A DNA stretch of 52,807 nt from an uncultured Alphaproteobacteria bacterium (GCA_938034375.1 CALHLB010000044.1:1-52807), one strand, 5' to 3'; positions 33,524 through 42,631 are shown, counted from the first letter of the stretch. The notes: generated by a model not told the origin, from the sequence alone. Program-made: numbers and translations.

Positions 33524-34178
33524 CTTTTATCAGTCTATAACCCATGCCACGAACGGTTTCGATAATGTTAATGCCCAGTTTCTTGCGTAACCGGCCAACA
33601 AAAACTTCAATCGTATTTGAATCACGATCAAAGTCCTGATCATATAAATGTTCTGTCAATTCTGTTCGTGAAATAATGCGATCTGGATGGTGCATGAGAT
33701 ATTTCAAAACCTTGAATTCGTGCGATGTGAGCTTAATAACATCGTTATCATTCGTCACACGGCTGGTTTTTACATCAAGCCTTATGGGGCCACACACAAA
33801 TTCATTAGAGGCATGCCCGCTTGCCCGCCTTGTCAAAGCGCGTAAACGTGCAAGAACTTCCTCCATATGGAAAGGCTTGGCAACATAATCATCTGCACCA
33901 GCATCAATGCCCTGCACCTTATCACTCCAACGGTCACGCGCGGTTAAAATCAAAACGGGCATATTGCGCCCTTCACGCCGCCAGTCTTCCAAAACACTGA
34001 TACCATCTTTTATCGGCAAGCCAATGTCTAAAACAATGGCATCATAGGGCTCTGTTTCTCCAAGGTAATGACCTTCTTCCCCGTCCGTAGCAGTATCAAC
34101 CGCATAGCCAGCATCGCTTAATGCGGAAACTAATTGCCTGTTCAAATCAGCATCATCTTCAACAACCAGAATACGCAT
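33510..34178 (-). CDS. feuP: FeuP-like response regulator (OmpR family)
   Basis: A 222-residue regulator. The receiver has acidic pair EDD, phosphoacceptor D51 (IVLDIGLP), T79 region (LILTARDRWSDKV) and K101 (DDYVAKPFHMEEVL). The winged-helix domain spans about 125-220 (TSHEFKVLKYLMHHPDRIISR ... FVGRLRKKLG ... TVRGMGYRL). The segment GEEGHYLGETEPYDAIVLDIGLP is very close to rhizobial FeuP as I remember it. A small PepSY-like secreted protein gene lies just upstream, the arrangement seen in rhizobia. Confidence 0.87.
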   Translation of the reverse strand: MRILVVEDDADLNRQLVSALSDAGYAVDTATDGEEGHYLGETEPYDAIVLDIGLPIKDGISVLEDWRREGRNMPVLILTARDRWSDKVQGIDAGADDYVAKPFHMEEVLARLRALTRRASGHASNEFVCGPIRLDVKTSRVTNDNDVIKLTSHEFKVLKYLMHHPDRIISRTELTEHLYDQDFDRDSNTIEVFVGRLRKKLGINIIETVRGMGYRLIKDDTL

Positions 34179-34195
34179 CCATTTTACCTTTAATT

Positions 34196-34498
34196 CTATC
34201 GCCCACTGCGCGCATCTACGATAACGCGCCCTGCCTGACCATTTGTTTTAACAATTGTTAAAATATAGACAAGGCGATTTCCCCGATGACAAAGTTGACC
34301 ACCAATCACATTGCTGTTTAAACGGTTGCTAACCAAACGGGCAACGACACCAAAACGCTTTGCTTTTCCGCTAGAAATAGCCTGTTGTTGTTGAGCAGGC
34401 CCAAGGCAAGTCTGAGCATGTGCCTTATTTTCCTGAAATGGAAAAAAAACATTCAAGAACAACGAGAAAAATAATAAGAGTGTAAAAGTTTTCATCAT
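34196..34498 (-). CDS. Small PepSY-like periplasmic protein
   Basis: A 100-residue protein with a clear Sec signal (MMKTFTLLLFFSLFLNVFF, cleavage near KAHAQ). The mature part has two cysteines (TCLGP, QLCHRG) and ends with YILTIVKTNGQAGRVIVDARSGR, the closing strand pattern of PepSY-like proteins. ATG 34498 is chosen because the signal peptide starts there; the longer frame has no sensible N-terminus. It precedes feuP by 17 bp and is probably co-transcribed; such proteins often modulate the neighbouring sensor kinase. Confidence 0.75.
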   Translation of the reverse strand: MMKTFTLLLFFSLFLNVFFPFQENKAHAQTCLGPAQQQQAISSGKAKRFGVVARLVSNRLNSNVIGGQLCHRGNRLVYILTIVKTNGQAGRVIVDARSGR

Positions 34499-34577
34499 AA
34501 GAACAAAATGAACCAAAACGACTGAATAGAAACTGAATAAGACCGTATTCACCAGCAAAAACTTTTCCTTTTCTCTT

Positions 34578-34799
34578 TTACTTTTGTTTATCGTTAAAAC
34601 AAAGTGAGCGCCAAGCGGCATTATGTTCAATAATTTGCGTTGAAGTTTCCTTTGTATCCCCCTTAGACCATAAAATTGGTTTAAAAACATCACAACTTAA
34701 ATCAGTCGCGGCGAAATCCATCGTTTGGCAAGCCGACAGAAGAAGCGTTAAGCTCATCAGGCCTATCCAGCTCAAGACGCGCTTTTCTGCGCGCCTCAA
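34578..34799 (-). CDS. Rz1-like outer-membrane spanin lipoprotein (candidate)
   Basis: From TTG 34799 the product is 73 residues: a lipoprotein signal (MRRAEKRVLSWIGLMSLTLL) with lipobox LLSAC, then a short mature part containing DLSCDVFKPILWSKGDT and HNAAWRSLC. The pattern PI-xxS-xxDT-xxT-xxQI-xxHN-xxW-xxLC is one I associate with small phage lysis lipoproteins next to Rz. Its first part overlaps the preceding gene out of frame (34702-34799), the classic Rz/Rz1 arrangement. The start is uncertain: ATG 34757 would give too short a signal, and the TTG has a poor ribosome site. Confidence 0.58.
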   Translation of the reverse strand: MRRAEKRVLSWIGLMSLTLLLSACQTMDFAATDLSCDVFKPILWSKGDTKETSTQIIEHNAAWRSLCFNDKQK

Positions 34800-34944
34800 G
34801 AGCTTTTTCAAGATTTGCCTTATAATCTTGTAAAACAAGAACACCATCAAAAACCTGCTTTCTTCGTTTGCGGATTTGATAAAATTTAGATAATTTCTCA
34901 ATCAGACGAAAAAGGCCAAGAAAAAGACTTATAATGCCTGCCAT
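34702..34944 (-). CDS. Rz-like inner-membrane spanin (candidate)
   Basis: An 80-residue protein with an N-terminal hydrophobic segment (MAGIISLFLGLFRLIEKL) followed by a long charged helix (about 20-68, KRRKQVF ... NLEKALEARRKARLEL) suited to a periplasmic coiled coil. Its ATG overlaps the holin stop codon (TAATG), implying coupled translation, and an Rz1-like lipoprotein gene overlaps its 3' part. Size is smaller than lambda Rz. Position and architecture, rather than sequence identity, support the call. Confidence 0.55.
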   Translation of the reverse strand: MAGIISLFLGLFRLIEKLSKFYQIRKRRKQVFDGVLVLQDYKANLEKALEARRKARLELDRPDELNASSVGLPNDGFRRD

Positions 34945-35150
34945 TAGCCTACCCTCTGTTCTGCTTTCAAACGTCCATAAAGCGCTATAAAAGCGCCAAT
35001 AGCCCCTGTTATTTGCAAGATAGCCTCGCTAATTACCGCCTGTTCCTGTTCTGAAATCATCAATCCAAATGTCGAACCTATAGAAGCTGCGATGGCAATC
35101 AAAGCCCCCCAGATTGTACGTGATTGATACCATGCTTTTGAAGAATTCAT
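34944..35150 (-). CDS. Small phage-type holin (candidate)
   Basis: A 68-residue protein with two membrane segments (about 12-32 and 42-60) and the pattern WYQSRTIWGALIAIAAS ... IGAFIALYGRLKAEQ, resembling a holin family common in alphaproteobacterial phages (QSRTIWG near the start, YGRxxA at the end). An AGGAG site lies 7 bp before ATG 35150. It begins 17 bp after the g15 stop on the same strand, so it is expected to be transcribed with the GTA genes and to permeabilise the inner membrane at particle release. Confidence 0.68.
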   Translation of the reverse strand: MNSSKAWYQSRTIWGALIAIAASIGSTFGLMISEQEQAVISEAILQITGAIGAFIALYGRLKAEQRVG

Positions 35151-35167
35151 ATTTAATCTCCTGTTGT

Positions 35168-38100
35168 TTAAAGTTGAAATTTTTCGTGCCTTGCAATGCC
35201 GGCCCCTTCCAAGGCACTAAGCTGTGTTATGCTTGCCTCAATTTCCTCTGGCAGAGCACCAAAATCTATCTGCTGATTTACAGCGGAATATATGGCTTCG
35301 GAAATAAAGGTTTCAAGCGTGCGTAATTTTTGCAAACCATGCCATATGGTAAGTTCATAAGCCTCACTTTCTTCTCCGAGAGGGACATCTGGCACCTCCC
35401 ACAAATCACCATCAATGCGCGTTCGCCTGATCCATTTAAAATGAATATTACCTGTTTCATCCCGCATTGCCTTGAAATGAACTGGTGACAGTGGGCGCAA
35501 TCCCCGCCGTTTTGGATTTACTGAAAGAGATGTTGTAAATTCGTCTGTTAAGTCTTGCCCCAAAAGACCAACGCGCAAATTAAAGGGCCTTTCTGCTTCC
35601 TGTCTTGTGATATCCAGACTTTCGATAGCCCCGTTCAGTAAGACAATACGAGTCCCAACTGTAAAGCCAGCTTTCATGGCATCTTCTGTGCCAGCCTGAG
35701 CTCTTAATAATCTGGAAAGTCGCCACCTATTCACACCAATAAGCTCTGCCTCACCAAATTGCAGAATTTCCCAGCTACCTTTAAGGGATTTTATAGCTAA
35801 AACATTACGACCGGAAAAAAGCAGGGCATCTTCAACGCTTGATAGATGAGCATTGGGTATATCGATAATAAGATGGTTTGCAACATCGAAAACACCTAAA
35901 ACCCCTGCCCTTAACGGCTCTAAAAGCGTACCAAGATTGGCCGGTCTTTCAAGAGTTTGCCTTAATGAAAAGCCTGTTTCACTTTCTGAAAAAAAGACGG
36001 GCGACCCGCCAGGCCATGGCTTTGCGGCAATTGCAAGGCTTGGCGCATGGGGCTGTTCATCACCACGCAACAAGGGTAAATCCAGTACCTCTACCAAGGG
36101 AGAACCAGAGACCAATGCGGGCGTATTGCTTGACACACGTCCCAAACTTTTTGCCGCATTTCGCACCTGTTGCACTCCTGAAACAAGGCGGCTTTCAATG
36201 CGTCTTTCAATTCCTTCATCAATCTGGCTGACAATAAACCGTTTAGATTGCCCTTCTTCTTCAATTGCGAAAATGTCACCCACTTCAATATCAAGCCTTG
36301 ATTGGGGCAAGGCAAAAGCAAAGCGTTCTCTCTCCAGCCATAAAGATTGTAACCAGCCCTCAATTACCGGCAAAACCCTATCATAAGATGTTACGATGGG
36401 AAGCTGTAAGGCTCTCACGCGCCTACTCTCTCCCACCAAGCGACGGGATGAACAGGCAACAGCACGAAAATCTGTATCAATGTCTTGGTAGGTTAACGTT
36501 AGAACTGATGGCAACTCACTTTCTTGCTCTCGTTGATGGCGTCTTTCAGGGGCATTTTCCAAAGTCAGAAAATCCTCTGTTGTAAGAACGATTTCCGCAT
36601 TTCTAGCTCTTGGTTTTGCTTTTAAAAGTCCTTTTTCTTCGCGCACATCAATTTGGAAGGTCTCCAGAAGATTTTCCAGAGCGTTACGACCAGAAACTCT
36701 ATCTGAGATAACGTAGCCATCAATAACCTGATGAATATCACGAACATCAACACGTTGAGTGCTGTAAGTATTCACGATGTCTTCAATAAGTTCAGCAAGA
36801 GGAACCCCTCCCAGGCGGCCATTTAACCAATGGCCAAAACGCCAGTTTTCATAATCAGCCCACACCTCTTTAAAATGAGGAAAAGCAGGGTAAGGCCGCG
36901 CATCCCATGTCCATAAATAAGCCCGACTCATATCCACCATAGGTCCACCATAATGCTGCGAGGCGGGATTATTTTCCTCCTTCTGCCAATAGACATAGGA
37001 AGCCTCCAAACTGGCGCGTTGTATTGCATCATCACGAACAGATGATGAAAAATAGGGAATAGCGCTTTCACTGGAACGCGGGTCGAAAAAGACGTTGGGT
37101 TGGTTGGTTCCCTTATCAATGGCTGGGCATCCAAGTTCGGTAAAGACTATTGGTTTTGATTGGGGTATCCACGGTGTCGCGATGTCACTTTCAACACCAT
37201 TCGGACGGTTAAAATGTTTGTTGCTCCACCAATTTACCAAATCTTTATAACGAAATACCCATGGCTTCCCATAAGCGCCATCCGTTATGGGTGCTCTAAT
37301 TTGCTGGGTGCGACTTTCTTCGCTGTCATAAAACCAGTCATAACCTTCGCCACCCGCTATATTGGCTTTAAGATAGTCTTGGTGGTGTCCTGTAAGGGCC
37401 TCATCACTATCCAGATGCATTTCGCCATCGCGCCAATCGGATTGAGGCATATAATTATCAATACCAATTACATCAATAGTGTCATCAGCCCATAAAGGAT
37501 CCAGATGGAAAATCACATCGCCAGAATTATCTTGCGGGTGATAACCGAAATACTCGCTCCAGTCTGCCCCATAGGTAATAATCGTATTCGCCCCCAAGAT
37601 TGCACGAACATCACGTGCCAATGCAATTAAACCCTCCACAAAAGGGTGATGGCCTGTATTATCTCTCAACCATGTAAGGCCCCGTAACTCTGAACCAATG
37701 ATAAATGTATCAACACCGCCGGCAGCCCTGCATAGGTTAGCAGCATGCAGGATAAACCGGCGATAACCGAAATCACGGTTTAAAAAAGTGTTTATCTCTC
37801 CACGAACATTTGCGGTTTTATCTGTCGTTCCAGTAAGGGAAGGCGCAATAGAAGATGTTATTCTACCGCGCCATGGATAAACCGGTTGCTCTTCCCTTTC
37901 AAGATAAGGGTCTAGCAAACCATTATTCTTTGGCACATCCATCATAATGAAAGGATTGAATGTTACTTTCAATCCTCTTGCTTTCAAATTACGAATTGTG
38001 CGTATCATACCCGCATCGGATGGCGTGCCACCAAATGCAGGCCCCCTGTTAATTTGCGAAACAACACCGGCATGAAAACGGCGTATCCCATCCACCTGCC

Positions 38101-39004
38101 AGTCATCCAGCAACAGATTACGAAAATTCACCTCTACCTTTGGTGTAATCTGGCATTCACCACAACGCAAATCATCGCCAAACCAGCTTGAAACAATTGA
38201 TACATGTTCAAGGTTCGGGCATAAGGCCTGCAATTCATCCAATGAGGCTTCCATATCTGTGGCCGCATAGGTTATATGGCGGTTATGGGCGTTAAATTCC
38301 CCTGCATTCAAGCGTTCTCTCGTAACAGAAGTGTCGTAAAGGAACTCTGAGGCCCCTGGAATAAGTTGTATAGCTTTGACTTCTTTTTCCAGCCTGCCTA
38401 TCGATCGCACAACTTCAAACGAAAGCTGTGGCAAACGATTACCATAAGGTTCAAGCGGCAATCGCTCAAAAACAATATAGGCTGTCCCGCGATAAGCCGG
38501 CGCGTTACCGGCTCCTTGCTTGGCAGAAATAAGACTGTCTGGTTGTTGGGTTTCACTTCCATTATAAACACGGAACGTTATTCCTTGCGTGTCTAACAAT
38601 TCACCATCTGCCCAGATACGCGCAATATGTGAAATTTCTCCTTCGCAAAGAGCAATTGCAAAATTAGCAAAATACGAAAATGTCCGGGTTGTGACACTTG
38701 GCCCTCCCCCTTTTCCGCCGCCTTGCTCTTCCTCACTTACGAATTCTTCAAAATCTGTTGCCCAAATCATTTGTCCTGAAAGGCGTGTGCGGCCAAATAT
38801 GCGTGGTATTGGCGACCCTTCCCGCGACTCTTGTACCGACAAGTCCGTTAATCTGGAGCCTTCAACAATTCTTTCTTCTGCAAAGAGTGACCTATCAATC
38901 ACATTGCCTGCCAATGCGCCGGCAGCACGCCCAATAGCAGACCCAGCGGGACCAAGAGATGAGCCGAGTGCGGCACCGGCCGTTTGTAAAATTAATGTGG
39001 CCAT
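35168..39004 (-). CDS. GTA baseplate megatron protein (RcGTA g15 homologue)
   Basis: A 1278-residue tail-tip protein, close to the usual length of about 1300. It opens with the small-residue-rich MATLILQTAGAALGSSLGPA typical of g15. A central TIM-barrel-like domain (about 430-760) includes IITYGADWSEYFGYHP and DVIGIDNYMPQSDWRDGE. A phage-tail hub-like domain follows (about 790-960, RVDVRDIHQVIDGY ... DIEVGDIFAIEEEG), then a C-terminal receptor/fibre-like part. It lies 3 bp after the g14 peptidase. Forms the central baseplate spike; intact, no frameshift. Confidence 0.93.
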   Translation of the reverse strand: MATLILQTAGAALGSSLGPAGSAIGRAAGALAGNVIDRSLFAEERIVEGSRLTDLSVQESREGSPIPRIFGRTRLSGQMIWATDFEEFVSEEEQGGGKGGGPSVTTRTFSYFANFAIALCEGEISHIARIWADGELLDTQGITFRVYNGSETQQPDSLISAKQGAGNAPAYRGTAYIVFERLPLEPYGNRLPQLSFEVVRSIGRLEKEVKAIQLIPGASEFLYDTSVTRERLNAGEFNAHNRHITYAATDMEASLDELQALCPNLEHVSIVSSWFGDDLRCGECQITPKVEVNFRNLLLDDWQVDGIRRFHAGVVSQINRGPAFGGTPSDAGMIRTIRNLKARGLKVTFNPFIMMDVPKNNGLLDPYLEREEQPVYPWRGRITSSIAPSLTGTTDKTANVRGEINTFLNRDFGYRRFILHAANLCRAAGGVDTFIIGSELRGLTWLRDNTGHHPFVEGLIALARDVRAILGANTIITYGADWSEYFGYHPQDNSGDVIFHLDPLWADDTIDVIGIDNYMPQSDWRDGEMHLDSDEALTGHHQDYLKANIAGGEGYDWFYDSEESRTQQIRAPITDGAYGKPWVFRYKDLVNWWSNKHFNRPNGVESDIATPWIPQSKPIVFTELGCPAIDKGTNQPNVFFDPRSSESAIPYFSSSVRDDAIQRASLEASYVYWQKEENNPASQHYGGPMVDMSRAYLWTWDARPYPAFPHFKEVWADYENWRFGHWLNGRLGGVPLAELIEDIVNTYSTQRVDVRDIHQVIDGYVISDRVSGRNALENLLETFQIDVREEKGLLKAKPRARNAEIVLTTEDFLTLENAPERRHQREQESELPSVLTLTYQDIDTDFRAVACSSRRLVGESRRVRALQLPIVTSYDRVLPVIEGWLQSLWLERERFAFALPQSRLDIEVGDIFAIEEEGQSKRFIVSQIDEGIERRIESRLVSGVQQVRNAAKSLGRVSSNTPALVSGSPLVEVLDLPLLRGDEQPHAPSLAIAAKPWPGGSPVFFSESETGFSLRQTLERPANLGTLLEPLRAGVLGVFDVANHLIIDIPNAHLSSVEDALLFSGRNVLAIKSLKGSWEILQFGEAELIGVNRWRLSRLLRAQAGTEDAMKAGFTVGTRIVLLNGAIESLDITRQEAERPFNLRVGLLGQDLTDEFTTSLSVNPKRRGLRPLSPVHFKAMRDETGNIHFKWIRRTRIDGDLWEVPDVPLGEESEAYELTIWHGLQKLRTLETFISEAIYSAVNQQIDFGALPEEIEASITQLSALEGAGIARHEKFQL

Positions 39005-39007
39005 AGC

Positions 39008-39454
39008 TTATTCCTTCAAAAGATTTGGGAACTGAAATGCATAATGAATACGCCGTTGCCACCAAGGAGAAAGATAAACCTCACTCACAGGTTGCCCCTC
39101 GCAGGCATGAATGAAACTTTCCTTTGACGATAAAAGAGCGATATGTTTGGCAGGCAGGCTGGCGCGCCAGCGAAAAAGCACACAATCCCCCTTATTCATC
39201 TGTGAAAGATTAAGAGGAGACATGAGACGCAAGGCAGCATCTCGCAGGGTTTCCTCACCTTTTGCCTCTGCCCAATCAGATGTATAAGCCGGCATTTTTT
39301 CAGGTTCATAACCATATAGACTGCGCCATATGCCACGTATCAACCCCAAACAGTCACACCCCACACCCAAACTACTTGCCTGATGATGATAAGGCGTGCC
39401 TAACCATTCACGTGCGATTTTTACAATCGCATCGCGTGTTATCTTATTTTCCAT
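39008..39454 (-). CDS. GTA NlpC/P60 cell-wall peptidase (RcGTA g14 homologue)
   Basis: A 148-residue NlpC/P60 peptidase that locally opens peptidoglycan at the tail tip. WLGTPYHHQASSLGVGCDCLGL contains the catalytic cysteine (C35), AKHIALL the catalytic histidine, and HACEG completes the site. ATG 39454 is used; in-frame GTG 39466 is possible. It lies between the g13 hub and the g15 megatron genes, as in RcGTA. It is also the only peptidoglycan hydrolase in the cluster, relevant to the lysis genes downstream of g15. Confidence 0.92.
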   Translation of the reverse strand: MENKITRDAIVKIAREWLGTPYHHQASSLGVGCDCLGLIRGIWRSLYGYEPEKMPAYTSDWAEAKGEETLRDAALRLMSPLNLSQMNKGDCVLFRWRASLPAKHIALLSSKESFIHACEGQPVSEVYLSPWWQRRIHYAFQFPNLLKE

Positions 39455-39477
39455 AAATTTTCTCACTTAATTTCGGG

Positions 39478-40368
39478 TTATCTCACAATTGGAGCACCAT
39501 TATTTGCTCTGCCTGAACGGGCAAAGCGATAGGCAAAATCATTACCTGGTATGTGCGGGAACCCCCTGAAATTGGTAACATTTTGAAATTTAGAACGACA
39601 TGTAGGAAAAAGCTTGTCGCATCCTGCAACAATTGAAAATCTATCGCCCGTGGATATGGGAACGGGCATGGGCAGCCATATTCTTATCTGTGTTTCATCA
39701 AGATGGGAAAACTGGCTTTCAACCTCAATTTCACGCCCCCTATTGCCCCCTTCAATCCAAGTTATAAGCCCTCTGTCAAACCAGCCATTTTCAAACGATA
39801 ATAACGCATCAGCCTGAAATGTTTGATTATCAAGTAAGGCTGTAACGGTACTTTCAGCCCTAAAAGCAGGATTATTAAGATTTACGCCGCAACGAGCATC
39901 GCCCAAATCAGCATCACAAGCATTTTCAAAAAGACGGCCCCTTACCTGATTTAACCTATGCATTAAACCACGTAGTTCCGCCCGAAATAGGCCATCTTCC
40001 AGCGTAACCTCGCCTAAATCGGCCACACGCAGAACAACAAAATCAGATGGATTTTGCCAATTCACCTTATAAATCGTAACTTGTGCATTATCGTAATCAC
40101 CAGCGCCTAGAGCGTTTTGTGATATAAAATCAGATTGCAAGGCTCCTTCAACTTCACTGGTATCAACCCCCAACCCCAAATTACTTATCGCTTCTGATGG
40201 CGTAAAACCCGATTGTGGTTGAAAGCGGATCCCTTCAATAACGATCACATCATCATGATCTGTAAACCCTTGTATCAAACCATCTTGGCGCTCAATTTTC
40301 CAACATTGGCATAAAGTGGTTGCACCGGATGCCAAGTGATTTTTGAAACTTTCTGAAAGCTCTCTCAT
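39478..40368 (-). CDS. GTA tail hub protein, DUF2163 (RcGTA g13 homologue)
   Basis: A 296-residue protein with the DUF2163 features WKIERQDG-xx-GFTDHDD near the N-terminus, GVDTSEVEGAL, CDADLGDARCGVN in the middle and GCDKLFPTCRSKF-NVTNFRGFPHIPG at the end. The paired cysteine clusters suggest a bound iron-sulfur cluster or disulfides, as reported for the RcGTA hub. Its start overlaps the g12 stop by 4 bp. Structural tail protein. Confidence 0.93.
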   Translation of the reverse strand: MRELSESFKNHLASGATTLCQCWKIERQDGLIQGFTDHDDVIVIEGIRFQPQSGFTPSEAISNLGLGVDTSEVEGALQSDFISQNALGAGDYDNAQVTIYKVNWQNPSDFVVLRVADLGEVTLEDGLFRAELRGLMHRLNQVRGRLFENACDADLGDARCGVNLNNPAFRAESTVTALLDNQTFQADALLSFENGWFDRGLITWIEGGNRGREIEVESQFSHLDETQIRIWLPMPVPISTGDRFSIVAGCDKLFPTCRSKFQNVTNFRGFPHIPGNDFAYRFARSGRANNGAPIVR

Positions 40369-41006
40369 ACGCGCACCTCAATAAGGGGAATAGAGGGAAT
40401 ATCGCCAGCATCAAAGTTTGAAAGGTTAATTTCAAGCCTATCTGTTGCAAAGCGCACAGGCACATCAAATTCGTATCCCGCCGTTATGGTTTCCCCTTGC
40501 AGAGGGGCTTTCAAAAAAATAATCTCACCCGTTTTTGCTTCAACTGAAAAATCATCTCCCTGATGTAATTCAAGACCATTAACAGCGATAAGAACCGTCT
40601 CTGATACAGGTTTTGAAATAATCCTCTCATAAGGTTGGTGCATATGGCCATAGATCTTTTTTAATTGATAGGACTTCGTTATTCCGTCACCTTCGCCAAT
40701 TTTTTGGTCATTTGCACTTATAACGTTTAAAGGCGCGCAGGATTTAAAATCCACGCGGTCGGAAAACCTGAATCCATAAAGCGCACCGCGCCTTTCCTCA
40801 AAGAAATCGATGATTGCGTGAATATCATTCACCGTTCGCACACCCTGCCCCGCATCATATTGACGACGCGCATGCGCCCAACGGGAGTTTCTCTCCTCAA
40901 AGCCAGACCCAAGTGTTACAATTTCAGTGCGCCTTTCTGGGATAATGGCAGCACCAAATGCTATGCGTTTTGGAAAACGCACCTCATGAAAAGAAGTTTG
41001 TACCAT
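40365..41006 (-). CDS. GTA distal tail protein, DUF2460 (RcGTA g12 homologue)
   Basis: A 213-residue DUF2460 protein. FHEVRFPKRIAFGAAIIPERRTEIV opens it, NSRWAHARRQYDAG follows and FFEERRGALYGFRFSDR is the family centre; the end RFATDRLEINLSNF is equally typical. It links the tail tube to the baseplate. It follows g11 by 15 bp and overlaps g13 by 4 bp. Confidence 0.94.
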   Translation of the reverse strand: MVQTSFHEVRFPKRIAFGAAIIPERRTEIVTLGSGFEERNSRWAHARRQYDAGQGVRTVNDIHAIIDFFEERRGALYGFRFSDRVDFKSCAPLNVISANDQKIGEGDGITKSYQLKKIYGHMHQPYERIISKPVSETVLIAVNGLELHQGDDFSVEAKTGEIIFLKAPLQGETITAGYEFDVPVRFATDRLEINLSNFDAGDIPSIPLIEVRV

Positions 41007-41021
41007 GAACGAAAACCTTTA

Positions 41022-41627
41022 TTAAAGCGTTCTTCTTGAGCGCTGAACGGCACGTGACAAAGCGCTTGTTACCTGTGCTTCAGAACGCCTGAACCCTGCT
41101 ATATCGGGCGTAGAAATATTTACGACAATAGAATTTCCACCCCGCACGCCACCACCATTATTGCCACCAATACCCAAACGGCCATCACTTCCTCTTTGCA
41201 AAGGAATGATAGCCTCTGGCCCTGCCTCACCTGCCACGCCAAGCCCACTGTTTAGGGGAAAGAATGATGGACTGGCAACAATTCCACCCTTAGCAAAGGG
41301 CAAAGCATTGGCAAAAGCAGAGAAAACCCCATTACCCGATGATGATGGGGAGCGCCCTCCTTTCGAAAAGGAAGACAACAAATTATTCAGCCCTCCAGAA
41401 AGTAAATCCTGCAAAGGTTTTAGGCCATCTTTCAAAGCATTTGAGGCTATATTTTGAGCAAGCGAGCGAAATAAATCGTCCAAATCTTCTCCCTTAATTA
41501 CAGCATTTGAAAGGGCATTTGCTATATTGCGTCCGAAATTTTTGGTAACATTATCCAAACTTCGCAAGGAACGCATTGCTTTATCTGTATTTGCCTCCAC
41601 CTCAATGGTGACATTTTCAACCGTCAT
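41022..41627 (-). CDS. GTA tape measure protein (RcGTA g11 homologue)
   Basis: A 201-residue short tape measure protein, as expected for the short GTA tail. The N-terminal half is helical (VEANTDKAMRSLRSLDN, GRNIANALSNAVIKGEDLDD, SLAQNIASNALKDGL), followed by a Gly/Ser-rich stretch, and the typical GTA end AGEAGPEAIIPLQRGSDGRLG with a basic tail. Lies between the tail assembly chaperones and g12. Length matches the roughly 200 residues usual for g11. Confidence 0.92.
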   Translation of the reverse strand: MTVENVTIEVEANTDKAMRSLRSLDNVTKNFGRNIANALSNAVIKGEDLDDLFRSLAQNIASNALKDGLKPLQDLLSGGLNNLLSSFSKGGRSPSSSGNGVFSAFANALPFAKGGIVASPSFFPLNSGLGVAGEAGPEAIIPLQRGSDGRLGIGGNNGGGVRGGNSIVVNISTPDIAGFRRSEAQVTSALSRAVQRSRRTL

Positions 41628-41648
41628 TACTCAAAACCTCTCTAATCA

Positions 41649-41876
41649 TTAGGGCTGGGACTGAAGAACAGGCTTGTCAGGGAAGTCCTTTACCAAGCGC
41701 TCAAAAGAGGCGCGAGATAAAGGGCGATGAGATTCATGGCCATAGACTTTCATTGCACATTTTATTTCACGCAGTGTCATCGCCCAAAAGTCATTGCTGG
41801 AAAGTTTTAATATGCCAAAACCAAAAGCCATCACCTCGTCCCACGGGATAAGATTTTGTTCTTTTTCTTGCGTCAT
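41649..41876 (-). CDS. GTA tail assembly chaperone (rcc01693-like, g10.1)
   Basis: A 75-residue protein with the family signature IPWDEVMAFGFGILKLS followed by FWAMTLREI. In RcGTA a gene in this position acts with g10 as a tail assembly chaperone pair. Its ATG overlaps the g10 stop by 4 bp (ATGA). The tail beyond residue 45 is variable. Confidence 0.85.
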   Translation of the reverse strand: MTQEKEQNLIPWDEVMAFGFGILKLSSNDFWAMTLREIKCAMKVYGHESHRPLSRASFERLVKDFPDKPVLQSQP

Positions 41877-42190
41877 GCTTCCTGATTACCAAATGTTGCC
41901 AGAAGAAGTTTTTGAGCGAGAGTAACAAAGCCTGTAATACCTTCATCGATCTGCATGAGCAGCACATCTTCATTACTGATTTTATGCCCCCCTCCCCTTA
42001 AACCGGCCCCGATAAGGCGGGCTAAATCCCGACTGGAAAACGTTCCTTTTTCAAAGTGGCGGGTAAGCGCCATTAAACTTTCAAGCTCAAACGCATCTTC
42101 CAACTCCGCCAAAGCCCCAAGGGTAAGGCATAATTTATAAGTCTTTCCATTAAGGTGAGCCTCAATCTCTCCACGCTTTTTATTAACCAT
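41873..42190 (-). CDS. GTA tail assembly chaperone (RcGTA g10 homologue)
   Basis: A 105-residue protein: NKKRGEIEAHLNGKTYKLCLTLGALAELE is characteristic, as are DLARLIGAGLRGGGH and VTLAQKLLLATFG. It is a GTA gp10-family tail assembly chaperone. The start overlaps the g9 stop (TAATG) and its end overlaps g10.1, so the three are translationally coupled. Confidence 0.9.
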   Translation of the reverse strand: MVNKKRGEIEAHLNGKTYKLCLTLGALAELEDAFELESLMALTRHFEKGTFSSRDLARLIGAGLRGGGHKISNEDVLLMQIDEGITGFVTLAQKLLLATFGNQEA

Positions 42191-42606
42191 TATAAGCTTG
42201 CCTGAAAGGTTATGGCGCCAGCAGATTCAAGCGCGAGTTCAAAGGTAACTTCTGCATCGTGATTACCTGAAAATTCAAGGGCTGTTATCTGGAATGCCCC
42301 TTGCAGGATACCAAAATCAGGTAGAATGATCTGCCAGTTTTTAATATCACCGGCAAAAAACACATCCCGAATAGCTTCATCTGATGCGCTATCCTTGAAC
42401 AAGCCAGAACCGGAAATAGAAGCTGAACGCACACCCGCCCCCGATAAAAGCTCTCGCCAGCGGTTAGAACTATCCGCATGGGTAATATCTACGCTTTGTG
42501 CATTGAAAGAAAGCTGCTTTGAGCGCAATCCGGCAACTGTGGTAAAACCACCATCGCCATCATGATCCAGTTTAAGAAGTAAATCCTTACCTTTTTGGGC
42601 AGTCAT
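42190..42606 (-). CDS. GTA major tail tube protein (RcGTA g9 homologue)
   Basis: A 138-residue TP901-1-type major tail protein: MTAQKGKDLLLKLDHDGDG, TVAGLRSKQLSFNAQSVDITHADS, WRELLSGAGVRSASISGSGLF and the closing YxxxALESAGAITFQ-like strand are all family marks. It forms the tail tube. It follows g8 after 25 bp. Confidence 0.94.
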   Translation of the reverse strand: MTAQKGKDLLLKLDHDGDGGFTTVAGLRSKQLSFNAQSVDITHADSSNRWRELLSGAGVRSASISGSGLFKDSASDEAIRDVFFAGDIKNWQIILPDFGILQGAFQITALEFSGNHDAEVTFELALESAGAITFQASL

Positions 42607-42631
42607 TACGAAATCTCCTGTGATTTATTAT

